NCBI GenBank assembly: GCA_963969345.1 | Contig: OZ017769.1 | Coordinates: 4,402,816-4,466,815, forward strand | From: Turbatrix aceti | Taxonomy: Eukaryota > Nematoda > Chromadorea > Rhabditida > Panagrolaimidae | DNA length: 64,000 nucleotides | Direction of reading: 5' to 3' | Part shown: positions 1 to 10,900 of the stretch, in pieces | Numbering within the stretch: position 1 is the first letter of the stretch | Layout: every line of letters begins with the position of its first letter | Position numbers and translations under genes: made by a program | Notes under the pieces: model-generated | Database searches by the model: none | The model's input: only the letters and a program-made list of their open reading frames with translations | What the model was told of the DNA's origin: nothing

Positions 1-48
1 GGGGGCGTGCTTTGCGGGTGGAGGGGTGTTGACGAGTCTGGTAGAGAC

Positions 49-56
49 TTTATAAG
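49..56 (+). promoter_or_regulatory. TATA-like box upstream of the orcokinin gene
   Basis: The sequence TTTATAAG lies about 40 bases before the ATG at 91, a plausible distance for a core promoter with a very short leader. A CTTTCAG at 66-72 could instead be a 3' splice or trans-splice acceptor, so the true transcript start is uncertain. Confidence 0.35.
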
Positions 57-90
57 CCCACCGGCTTTCAGAGGTCGTCACATTATCAAC

Positions 91-1536
91 ATGCCAGTCA
101 TTGCTTCATCTTCTTCGTCCATGATTTCCCTGGAACGTCTACCAATATTTCTGCTTGCTCTCGTCGTTCTCTGCATCAGCATTGATTTGGTGGGTTTTTG
201 ACTGACGATATTCAATTAAGGACCAACATTTTTTTTTTGGGTGGGATGACCGTTAACGAGCTTGCACACACTACACATTCCGAGTTTTTTTTGTTATTCA
301 ATTTTACACGCGTAATCATCGGAACGAACTTTATCCCTCCCAATAAGTTTTCTTCCGTTCTTTGCTCTTTTTTTCCCACCGAACACTGTTCTAAATATTA
401 TTCTATTCGATTTGACGTCAGCATCCGAGTTTAATAGTTTTTGGCGCAAGTATGAAGTGCATGCTCGTTTGAGGGTCATTATTGGCACCGATCGGGCAAG
501 TGCCTCATTTTCCACCGAACCTATGAATTCCGGATGACCCGAGTTGGCATTTGCCTCCTGGAATCCACTTTATCGCCTTTTACGATGTACTATTTACATC
601 CCCACCTTCTTCCCAAGTTTTAGGAGTCTTAGTACCTTTTTTGATAGTTTTCAAGAACCAATAAAAAATTCAAACTCTTCGAACGTCACAAAAGTCCTTC
701 GAAACAACAAAACAGAAATTTAGAGACGTTTGCGTTTTTTCTGAAGGATGTTGACTTTTTTTTGTGACTTTTGCCCTGGCATTTCTTCCTGCGCGCGCTT
801 CTCCCCACCTAGCCCGACGACAGGCTGACACTTTGACTACGTGAAACATCTCCTGTCACTTCAGAGGGGTATGCAATTGATTTCAAAAAGTGGCCTGTAA
901 GTGGCTGTCGGGGATCGTGTCAAGTGCCCAATGACGTCTGCCGCTTTTGACAGCCCTAGAAGCGTGCATCTATCGCTTCCGAGTCCATCGGCAGCGTTCA
1001 CGTGAAGTCGGAGGTGCTTAAGAATTTCTGGGAATTTCAAAAAATGGAACTTTTAAAAAAAACATGCGGAAGAAAAAAAATAAAAAAATAATGACGTGTG
1101 ATTGGTTTTGCAGACTTCGGCGGCGCCCAGGACACTCAAACGGGCCTTTGACTCCTTCGACAGCGACGGATTCACTGGATTCGACAAGAGAGCTTTTGAC
1201 TCCCTCACCAGTGGCGGATTTACCGGATTTGACAAACGCGCGTTTGATACGATCGCTTCGGATGGTTTTACCGGTTTTGACAGACGTCGGCGTGCTTTTG
1301 ATTCTCTGGTTCGTGTTTTTTGACTTCGTTTGAACCCCAGAAAATGTCGTTTCATCAAAAATTGTTTTCGAAAACCCTTTAAACCCCTCTGATTTCAGAT
1401 TGGCCACGGTTTTACCGGTTTTGACCGACGACGACGAGCCTTCGATGCCCTGACATCCGGTGGCTTTACCGGATTTGACAAGCGAGCCTTCGACTCACTG
1501 GACGTCGATGGTTTCACTGGTTTCGACAAGAAGTAA
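91..1536 (+). CDS. nlp-15: Orcokinin-type neuropeptide precursor (NLP-15-like)
   Basis: Three exons, 91-189, 1114-1308 and 1399-1536, join in phase 0 to give 143 residues. The first exon encodes a signal peptide with a hydrophobic core, LPIFLLALVVLCISI. The rest is six 14-residue peptides of pattern AFD(S/T/A)-x5-GFTGFD, separated by KR or RRRR and ending KK-stop. The first is AFDSFDSDGFTGFD. No glycine precedes the cleavage sites, so the peptides should have free C-termini. Known nematode NLP-15 peptides begin AFDSLAGSGF, which is the basis for the name; an NLP-14 relation is less likely. The second intron falls inside the fourth peptide, after AFDSL, so correct splicing is needed to make it. 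Processing by dibasic convertases is inferred from family knowledge. Confidence 0.9.
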
Positions 1537-4264
1537 CCCCGTGGACTACCGTAGTAGTTGGGACAAGACAACCGACCTCTCCCCCATGTTTCTTCTTCAT
1601 CTCTCTTTCCTGTGTATCCTCTTCATCGTCGTCAATGCCTCTTATCTGCCTGCGCGTGTATGACAAAGCCAAGAAAAAAAAAAACCACTGACAAACAACA
1701 ACAGACCACCCCCCGCCTCACATCCTCGTCGTCATCGTCGTCAATACACAGAATATCTCCAGTCGACGACCACTGGACACAGAGTGCCGGAGACAATGGT
1801 TTCCGTGCAAACTATTTTTTTTTTAAATTTGAAATGTTTTCGTATATTATATTCATCTTCGAAATAATTTCTAATTTCTGTGAGCGTTAAAAATTGACTT
1901 GCTTTTGTGCACAAAGACCGTGTCAAGATGTCGATAATCATAAATTTTACGACACTGTTGTTCAATTCACGCATCGCCTACGACTTCGTTAGAGTTGCCT
2001 AATTGGGCACCGAAAGGACAAAACATTGTTGTTGCCATTGTCTGGTTTAAAATTCATCGAAAACTAAAAAATTTGTACACTTCTGGCACGGAGGCGGGCG
2101 AAGGGGCGAATTTTTGAATCAGATAAGACGCAAAAGACGCAGAATAGTCTATGGTCTGAGGAGTCTGACACGGCCATGTGCTGGCTGTCCTTTTGTGATA
2201 AGTCGACCCATTGGATGTGCATCATTAATTTTTTTAACCGAACAAAAGAATTTCAAATAAATACAAAAAGAAAACCAGTCACGTGTTTTTTTCGTTCGAA
2301 AAACCTATAAAAAACAAAAGAGTCGCTTACAGTATCGAAAAAATGCATCGCATTAGATTTTATCTAATAGCACTTGATCAGATGAAAAACAGCTGAGAAC
2401 CGAAAAATGAAATGAACTTGCATAAGGAGCACTAAAAGAGCAAAACGGGAGTGAAAGACTTTTCTCCCCTTATTTTTATTCAAATTCCAGCTGAAAAAAG
2501 TCTTTTCTTCCCGTTGCGCTCCTTTTGTGTTCCTCATTTGAGGTTTAGGTGCTTCGAATGTCTAACAAGTCCGAAAGTAGAGAATGAACTCCGTCCGACC
2601 GTTTTCCTGGAATTCTGTACTCCCAGCGCAAAAACATTTCACAGGAGTATAAAAAGACGACCATCGCAAGCGAACAGTCATACCTGTTCTTGGCCTGGTT
2701 GTCGTTCCTGTTGACGAATCGAGTCGGCCGGGTTGTCCCTTGGTATTGTACCTGAATAAACCCTGACTCTAACCCCGACTCTTGACAACCAGTGGACAAC
2801 TGTCTCCACATTTCGAATGCTGCCGCTCCCGGATCTTCTTCGACTTTCCGCCAACTGGTCAGTGGGTCCCCTGATCTTCACGATTTTTCGTTCACAACCT
2901 GCCGCCTCTCCTGTGCAGGCTTCGACGCGTCGTCCAAGCCCAGACCTCGACCTGCAGGAACCCCATCCTTATTGAGGTATTTAGATTGATTGTGTGTCTT
3001 ATATTGTTGTGACGTATCGATTATAGGTCTTACTTTGTGACCCGATAAACCAAGTCTGTACGACTGAGACGGTTACGGTTACCAGCCCGCCGACGACGGG
3101 CAGCCCGGGCCCTCGGGAGTTTCGGGACCCTGAACCGCCGATACCACCCCCAACCGCCATTGATTCTGTTTGTCTCTTTTTTATGCTGATGATAAATAGT
3201 GACTAGAAACTACGTGATGGGGAGGGGCGGCGTTTAATTACCGTAACTAGTTGGGCCAATCTTGCAAAATTGAGGCCCGGCCTATCTTTATAGTACATAG
3301 TTTTGTAAATAAATTTTATCGTCGAAAAACCGTTAAAAAACAACAACAAACCCGAAGGAGGCAGAAGCACTTCCTCGTCGTTGCACAGATTCATTTTCCG
3401 CTCAATTACCAGTGCTCTTATGAACTGACGACAAAATTACGGTGCCCGCCATTTACCTTTTAGACCAAAAGAGCGGTGATAGGTCCGCAGTCTGCGCGCA
3501 TTTCTTTGCATTCTTCGTGGTTTTTACTTCTTCATAAATTTTTTTTCTTAGAAAAGTGCGATGTTTTTTTATTAGTTTTATTACGGCCCGTTTTGGCCCG
3601 GGCCGGCCCACAAAGCCCACAAAACCAATCGGCACGGCCCGGGCAGTGGAAAACACCGTCCTGGCTCGTTGAGAACCCCGTTTGGCACATATTGGTTTGT
3701 CTTCTCGATCCCGATGTGCACGCCCAACTGAAAGCTTTCAAGCTTCATTCATCGTTGCCAAATTCATTCATCGTTGCCAAATTTAGTTCTGGATTTCTAG
3801 TTGTAATTGTTGTGCAAAAATGATGATTTTCCAAGGTTGGTATCTCAGCACGAAATGAGGTATAGACTCCCATTTTGCGTAAAAATGCATATAATAGCGG
3901 TGCGGCGCAGTGCGTTCGTGGCTTGGGGGTGATATATATTGATATATCGGCCTCCACAATTTTAGGCTTTGTAGATAAACTAAAAAAATGTTACCGTAGT
4001 ATTTTTTTCTGATACAACCATTTTTTTTGATTTGGTTAGCCTAAAATTGGGGGAGTCGGTGGTATTTTAGGCTACAATAGAAAAAAATGTTTTTGTCTAA
4101 ACCAAATTAATTACGATAACACCTTTTTTATTTTACTAACGTGTTACTTATCTTTTATTTACTTAGCCTAAAATTTTGGGGGTTAGGCTAATTACTATCG
4201 CGAACCCTCATTTTTGTGGGTGTCTGTGACAGAATTCCTACTTCTCGCGGATTCCTTTTTTCAG
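1537..4264. other. Gene-poor spacer between orcokinin gene and NAP1
   Basis: I see no supported gene. It holds T-rich runs, a possible LTR-like segment (listed separately), a GC-rich patch of GGCCCGGGCC-type sequence at about 3586-3650, and at 3957-4205 several copies of the word TTTAGGCTA or AGCCTAAAAT in both orientations, which suggests a decayed inverted-repeat element just upstream of NAP1. An upstream NAP1 exon may lie here but I could not find one. Confidence 0.5.
2640..2990 (+). mobile_element. Possible solo LTR or LTR-like promoter fragment
   Basis: A GTATAAAAAG box at about 2646 is followed about 110 bases later by AATAAA at 2755-2760 inside otherwise moderately GC-rich, gene-free DNA. 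This close TATA to polyadenylation-signal order is typical of retrotransposon LTRs. I found no matching second copy, no coding region and no clear target duplication, so this is weak. A promoter of an unrecognised short transcript is the alternative. Confidence 0.2.
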
Positions 4265-5184
4265 ATGACCATGCAGCAAGCTCTCTGCGTTCGCGCCGCC
4301 ATGAAGATCGAGAAGGAATACACAAACATCGAGGCCGAGTTCTTCGAGCGTTTTCACCTCCTCGAAATCGAGTTTCAGTCTCTTTTTGCCGAAGTTTTCG
4401 AAAAGGTTGGTTTTTTATTGAATTTTACGCTGAAGTACCCTCGATTTTCTTTCCAGAGAAAGAAGATCATCGATGGCTTGATCCCTGTCACCGAGGCCGA
4501 CGTTAAGGATGTTCCGCTCATCTACACCGCTGTTGAGGTTTGTTTTTATTAAAAAAGCTTTTTTTGCTGTACAAAAATCGTCATTTTCAGCAGATCGAGA
4601 GCAAGCTCAAGGACGACGCCGTTTCCAAGGGTATTCCCAATTTCTGGCTCACCGTGCTCCTGAACTGTCCCCACACCAACGATCTCATCAAGAAGCACGA
4701 CATTCGCGTTCTCAAACACCTCGTCAACATCGAACGCGATGTGATCCCCGACGGATTCGAGCTCATTTTCACGTTCGCGCGTAATAAATACTTCTCGAAC
4801 ACGACACTCAGGAAGTCGTATGCCGTCGACTACCAAATCATCACCGACGATCCCTACATCTTTGTATCGGATACCATTCAGTGGGTTGAAGGCAAGAATG
4901 TCACGCTGAAGACGGTCAAGAAGAAGCATAAGAAGAAGGGAGGTGAAAATCGTATCACCAGGACGCAGGTCCCTCGGGAATCCTTCTTCAACCTCTTCAG
5001 CGACATGCATGACGGCGGACCGGGGTGCAACTACGAGCTGGGAGCCATCTTGCGCGAGCACATCATTCCCCACGCTACCATAATCTACACCGGTGAATAC
5101 GTTGACGACGATGACGACTACGAAGACGGTGTGGATTTTGACGAGGGTGAATTTTACGACGACGGAAGTGAGGTGGAATACTGA
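4265..5184 (+). CDS. nap-1: Nucleosome assembly protein 1 (NAP1 family)
   Basis: Exons 4265-4405, 4457-4537 and 4591-5184 give at least 271 residues. NAP1 is a histone H2A-H2B chaperone acting in nucleus and cytoplasm. Diagnostic features are the long helix with IEAEFFERFHLLE, the EKRKKIIDG turn, GIPNFWLTVLLN, the LKHLVNIE segment, a basic KKKHKKKGG stretch, ESFFNLFSD, and a very acidic tail (DDDDDYEDG to the end). The 3' acceptor of exon 3 is CAGCAG, so one Gln may be alternatively included. The ATG at 4265 directly follows a splice acceptor (TTTTTTTCAG). An upstream coding exon is likely because family members usually begin 50 or more residues earlier. AATAAA near 5405 may be the poly(A) signal. 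Confidence 0.92.
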
Positions 5185-5918
5185 ATACGGTCAACGGTGA
5201 TTTTTTTTGGTTATGAACCCTTTTTTTTTCAATTATCTTTCTGAGTGCTTGCGTTCGGGTTGGATTCAAAAGTATTGATCGTGACGTCGTTATTTTTGTT
5301 GCCGCATCGTTATTGTTTGACGTCTTTCTTTTCTTTTTTTACTGTTTTCCATGGATTATACTGTCAATTATTTATTTCAGTTTATACAATGTTTTTGCTG
5401 CAACAAAATAAAAAACAATCAATGTAAAGAAGAGATTTTCTGATCTTTGACCAAGCATAACAACAAAAAAGTTGTGCATATGAGCACGCCTACCAAACTG
5501 TGCTAGCTGCTGCACGGACAATAGTGCCGCCCACTCCGATTCAAAATTCCATGGCACCACTGCAGAAAATTGCATACAAGTGCGTATATGCATATATGCA
5601 GCATTTGACAAAGAAGTTGGCAGTTTTGTGTGTGAATGCAGAGTTGGATGGCTGCGTTTGCTGCAGCGGTAAAATAAATATATGTTGTACCTACATATTT
5701 TAATGAATAAATATTTATAAAATACTATATATTAATGATGATAATGAATTCAGGTGAGTATCAAAAATTCGGTTGTTGTTGATATTCTTCGATTATCGCT
5801 CGGCACAAAGTCAGTCAGATATGTGCGAGTTCTGATCATCTCTCAATCACAAACAGTATTCTTTTCTTACTTTTTTTTTGCAGCAGACGCGTTTTTCTGG
5901 TGACGGTGCTCTCACAGT
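5185..5918. other. Spacer downstream of NAP1 with a possible 5' leader exon
   Basis: AT-rich 3' UTR sequence followed by a strong donor (CAG|GTGAGT at 5754) and a TTTTTTTTTGCAG acceptor ending at 5883. These could bound a leader intron of the secreted-protein gene at 5919. No other coding potential is seen. Confidence 0.4.
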
Positions 5919-6382
5919 ATGGCAATTTTCGAATGGACACAACGTTGGATCACAGCGTTCATATTTGTGTCCATCTGTTGTGCCGCCTGTTGTGCCCAAA
6001 TCGCCGGTTCCTTTGTCGTAAGCTTAACGACTTTTACTTCCCAGTAGGAGACGTTAACTCGGAACAGCTGAAAAGGACGGTCCGCAGCGCGATCCGATTG
6101 CCAACACAAGAACTTCGCCTCGTGCTCGCCTTCACGAAACGTGTTCGACATGTCCTCGGGACGAAGGACAAGATTTCGTTCGCGAGGTTTAAGTCAACGA
6201 TGTTTGGCCTCGGTTTGCCCCAAGATCCGAACGAGTTCTCATCCCTCGGTCTACAGGGAGCACTGCGCCTCTTCGCGCCCGACATCCGTCTGCTATTTCT
6301 GGCATCCGACGTTCCACCTGACAACACACGTCCCCGCTACATCCTCTCAGTCGTGAATCCACCACATTACCATGATGCTTGA
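5919..6382 (+). CDS. Small secreted protein of unknown function
   Basis: I do not recognise the family. The ATG at 5919 opens a convincing signal peptide: WITAFIFVSICCAACC, then AQIAG as a likely cleavage region. The proposed model joins 5919-6017 to 6068-6382 through a 50-base intron (donor GTAAGC, acceptor GGAACAG), giving about 137 residues. The second exon's frame is open from much further upstream, so an unspliced 160-codon reading exists too, but it lacks a signal peptide and its only start is a GTG. Two KR pairs flank a 20-residue stretch (TVRSAIRLPTQELRLVLAFT), so a peptide-hormone-like precursor is conceivable. AATAAA at 6389-6394, just after the stop, supports a real 3' end. Confidence 0.5.
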
Positions 6383-6570
6383 TGAGACAATAAACTGTTG
6401 ACTGCTTTGCTCTGTTCATTGAATGTTTGTATGACGGATCGCGCCTTGGTGCAATTCTGGAGGGTAGTTTGTACGAAAAAATACAGTTTACCAGGATTTG
6501 TCATGTACCATGAACTTTTGGTTCCCAACTCGGATCCGGTAACTGGACTTGCAAATACGGTACCCGACAC

Positions 6571-6860
6571 CAGAGATGGCAGATCAGATCACTTTTCGGA
6601 TCAGATCAGATCAGATCACAGATAATCCAGATTAGAGCACTCGGAATTCAGATCAGATCACTAGAAATTTTCGCTTGTTTTTCGAAGAATACGATAGTTC
6701 TCAACAAAAAAATTTATATTTCACTTTTCGCGTTGAAACCAGTGTTCTCGGGAACCTGAACCCTAAATTCCGAGATTTTGGGCTGGGTCGAGTCAGATCA
6801 GATCAGATCGCAGATAATCTAGATCAGGTCATGAGCAAATGATCTGATCTGCCATCTCTG
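6571..6860. mobile_element. hAT-type MITE, copy 1
   Basis: A 290-base element bounded by inverted repeats CAGAGATGGCAGATCAGATC and its complement, the CAG-rGrTGG type typical of hAT transposons. Flanking 8-mers are CCCGACAC and CCTGACAC (7 of 8 match), fitting the 8-bp target duplication of hAT. It is rich in GATCAGATCA and has no coding capacity. A second copy with closely similar interior lies at 18038-18336. Confidence 0.85.
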
Positions 6861-6985
6861 CCTGACACCCGACAACACTGCATTGAAACCACAACTTGCG
6901 CAATGAATAACTTATTTATCGGATACAACCCCGCTCCCAGCCCAGAAAGCACGTGCGTGTTGTCGTCGTGCCCGGCCGTCGGCCA

Positions 6986-7584
6986 TCATCGCTTCTTCTT
7001 CTTTCCGCCACCGCCGCCTCCGGGTGCGGCGCCGCTGCTCGAAGCCGCCGACTGCTGCTGACCTCCGCCACCTGGCTGTCGGCTCTTCAGCTTGGGGATC
7101 AGGGTAGCCGCGTGGAGCATGAGTGACTTTCCTGCATAAAAACAAACGCTAGAAGAGATAAATTTTATAAAAACTTACGGGTCGGAAATTTGACATTACA
7201 AAGCTCGCCGTCATCGTTTTTGAGCTGAACTCGGACTCGACCGACGAAAACTGGATTCCGCTCCGGATCACGTGGATGCATTTTGCCTTTCTGGAAAAAA
7301 TGAAGCGTGTGAAAGTGAAAAACAAGGAAAAAAAGGTAAACTAACCTCGATTCTGACTTTCAAGCCTTCAAAATTGAGAATCTCAAAGATTTCTTGCGGT
7401 GTTGGGTTGTCCACCCCCTAAAGCATTCCATAAAGTCATTATGCAATGAAAAAATCAAAAAACCAACCTTCGAGGACGGAATCCGTCTTCCCTGTTCCTT
7501 CGTCCGCTTGCTGTTAATAAAAGCCGGATAAATCGTAACCCATCGATTTTCATCCGAGTACGGTCTCGTTTTGACCGACGTCAT
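6986..7584 (-). CDS. SRP19: Signal recognition particle 19 kDa protein (SRP19)
   Basis: Four exons on the minus strand (7584-7468, 7417-7346, 7290-7179, 7131-6986) give 148 residues, close to the human length of 144. SRP19 binds SRP RNA and allows SRP54 to join, for protein targeting to the ER. Conserved blocks are RWVTIYPAFINSKRTKEQGRR, with IP just after, then the GVDNPTPQEIFEIL helix, a central HPRDPE turn followed by GRVRVQLKNDDGE, and a basic tail ending GGGGKKKKR, as in other SRP19 proteins. Intron donors here are GTTGGT, GTTAGT and GTAAGT. The gene is divergent from the RNB-protein gene, about 400 bases away. Confidence 0.95.
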
Positions 7585-7990
7585 GCTAGCTCACAACTGG
7601 CACAAAAAATCGGCAGAATACAGCGACAAAAACCACTTCAAAACAATCAGCAACGTTTCAAGAAAAGAAGACAAAATTTTATTCGCGCAGAATCAAACTG
7701 CAAAAATTATCGTGTCGAGACGCGCTACGTGCGCATTGTGAACTATTTGTTGGTACGAATGAAATTCAAATTATTTCATGCAAAATTTGTTAAATTTTTG
7801 AATATTTGCCAACCATGCTAATGCGCTTTTGTTATTATGTGGATTCATCATTGAGTATTCGTCAGTGTTTCAAGAAGTTTGGTCGACTGCTGATCGGTAA
7901 GTGTGATTGTGCGGTGGGGTCGTTTTTCTTCCTGCCTTCCTTCCCTCCCCCGTCAACTCGGCACATTTTTTTCTTTGCAGAAACGAACAA
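7585..7990. promoter_or_regulatory. Divergent spacer between SRP19 and the RNB gene
   Basis: About 400 bases between the two opposed start codons, probably holding both promoters. A TTTCTTTGCAG acceptor ends at 7980, ten bases before the RNB-gene ATG, so that gene probably has a 5' UTR intron or is trans-spliced. No TATA box is evident. Confidence 0.45.
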
Positions 7991-10900
7991 ATGTCGCAAT
8001 TCGGCTCTGATAACAGCGAGCACGAACCGGAGCCTCCTGAGCCGGTCGTCGACAAGCGAGGCACTCAGCCTCAATCCGTCGCAAATTCAGACGACGAAGA
8101 CAAAAACAGCTCTGATGGCGGCGGATGGCAGGTTGTCCGAAAGAAGGTTGGTTATTTTTTTTTGGATGTAGCTGACCGACTCGATTTTCGGGTTCGGGTA
8201 ACCGTAAACCCCAAAAATGGTTATAAAAGTAATAAAAGTTACCCGAAATCTTCTACTGTTTATTTTCGCTTCAGGAACCTTGACCATATTTTCGCTTCAG
8301 GAACCTTGATCATATTTTCGCTTCTGGAACCTTGTTTTCGCTTCAGCAATCTTGTTTTCGCTGCAGGAACCTTTCAATTGACTTTTTGATTTTTTTTGGG
8401 ACTCAGAACTTCAAAATTCGAAAATAGCTTTTCCAAAAATTTCGAGCGAAAACGTCATTTTACGCTTCAATCGTTGCAGGACAAATACCGCCACAACGAA
8501 GACCGTGTCTATCGGCGCGCCCTGACCCACGGCCTCATCCCGAACGATGGTTCCGCCGACCGTCGACAGTACCCCATGCAGCCGGCTTCCTGCCAGCCCC
8601 AGCAACACATGAACGATTCGATCGCGTGCCGGAGTTACGGCGTCCGGGATGCCAAGGATCTCGATGAGTGTCGTCGTCAGTTTGCAAATATCGTCGCTTC
8701 GACGCGTACTTTCCGTCACGTGGCCACGGAAAATCCCCGACCGTCATGGGACCCCAACGACGTCCAATCCACGCAGTCCAGCGCGATGAGCGCGGCTCGT
8801 ATGAGCTCGACGGGCGGTGGCGGCTTCGGACGAGCTGTCAATGTAGAATGCCGGCCTTCGGTGATTGCAAAAACCGCGACGCTCGACAATGATACTCGGA
8901 ACCCCTTTGCGAGGGTGTCCTCTGCTGGATCGACTCCTGCGACGCCTGGCAAGTTTGGTGATCGTATCACGAGTGAGTTTCCTTATTTTTAGGGGTAGGG
9001 CGAACGTTCGGGCTTGTTCGCGAACAAAATTGATATTATTTATGGTTTTTTTCGTTGTTCGCGAACAAAAAATATTTTTTTCTGTTTATGTTCGTTCGCG
9101 AACAGATAAAAAAAAATTTTTTGTTCGCGTTCGTTCGCGATATTTTTTTTTTAGATTTTTCAAACAGATAAAACGTACAAAAAATTGGGTAAAATTAGGA
9201 TCACAGTGTCAAAATTGATGCTATTTGACAAAAAATGGAAAACTACGTTTATCAATTTTTTGTCTGGAAAAAAAGTCGAAAAGCATGGACTAATCCATTT
9301 TTTTGTTTTTTTTTATCGAGGAACAAAATTTCACACAATTGATAAAAAAAATCTGTTTTATGTTTGTTCGCGAACACGGTCAAAAACGTTCGCGTTCGTT
9401 CGATTCTTAGAACAAAATTTTTAATTTTGCGAACAAAAAAAATCGATTTTTTTTCAGTAACAGATTTCCGTCCGTCGTTCATCGACCAGACAACCCCAGC
9501 CTTCGAACAGCCAACCCGAGGCGGTTTTGCTCGGTCGGCCGCTCCTTCCGACGACTCCACCCCGACGGGCCACACCCGAGGCGGCTTTTCCCGGCGTGCG
9601 ACGCCTGCTGAAGGCGATCAGCCCCGGCGAGGCGCTTTTGGAAACTCCCAATCGGTCGATATCGACCACCATGAAATTTTCAAGGCCTCTGGTTCTTCTG
9701 GAAGGACCCGAGGCAGCAACGGGCGCATGAACAGGATCGACGAGGACAACGAAGAGGATCTCGACGGATTTCGACCCAATCCGAGTTTTCTCATGCAGAG
9801 TGGCAACGTTGGGCCTTCCTACGCCGAAATTTGGCAGAATGTCGTCGATTATTACGATACCCGTGGGTTTTACCAATTTTGGGGGTGGTTAGGATCCTGG
9901 AAATATTTCAGACAGCGTTTACGAAATCGACAGGTCAAGTGACAAGCCGTGTCGACTTTTTGACGCCCGTCATGCTCAGCTCCGGGTGGTCAAGGATCCG
10001 ATGCTGGTCATGAAAGCTGCCCACATGCACGCAAGACGCATGCCGCCTGGCTCGCTCATTGCTCGTGAGTTTTTGTACTTTTCTGGAGTGTCTTTTGATT
10101 TTTAGGGAATATCGACGGTTTTGACGAATTTTTTGGAAATGTTGAAAAATTCGGCGTTTTTTAGGGTTTTGAACTTTTGACAACTTTTTTGGGTTTTTTT
10201 TAAATAATTTTAGAGAATTTGAACAGTTTTTGCTAATTTTTTGGGCTAATTTTCGAATTTTTGAGAATTTCGGCGGTTAAAGCGGATTTTTTGAAATTGT
10301 GGAAAAATTTGGCCGTTTGAGCGGTTTTTTTTGGGTAAATGAATTTTTTTTGACAAAATCGATGGTTGTTGCGAATTTTTTTGGCAGGTTTTCGATTATT
10401 TTTCTAATTTCAACAGTTAGGTATTTTTGTGGAATTTTTGGGGGTGTTTTTGGACTGTTGGAAAATTCAACGGTTTCTGCGAATTTTTTGGCAGGGGTTT
10501 TCGAATTTCTCGATTTTCGACAGTTTTAGTGAAATTTTTTGGACTTTTTAAAATTTTTGAGAATGTTTTAAAATTAAAACGAGTTCTGCGATTTTTTGGG
10601 AACGTTTTTTGAATTTTTTGAGAATTTCTACGATTTTTGAGAAATTTTAGGGGTGTTTTTCTTGATTTTTGGCAAAATCGATAATTACTGCGAATTTTTG
10701 AGGTGTTTTTTTGATTTGATTTATTCGGTGATTTTAGCGCAATTCCGACTCCAACAATGCATGTACAACGAGAACCTCCACTTTTCGATGCACATCCACG
10801 GCGCCCGTGCCCTGCTCGAGCGATTTGCCCGCGGCCTGGCCGAGGCGCAGATCGGCACCCGGCTTGCCCCCCTCGGACACGACAACACGAAAATCAAGCC

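Noticed and set aside
4549..5073. 174-codon minus-strand frame over NAP1 exon 3
   Set aside because: Antisense shadow of a clearly conserved coding exon.
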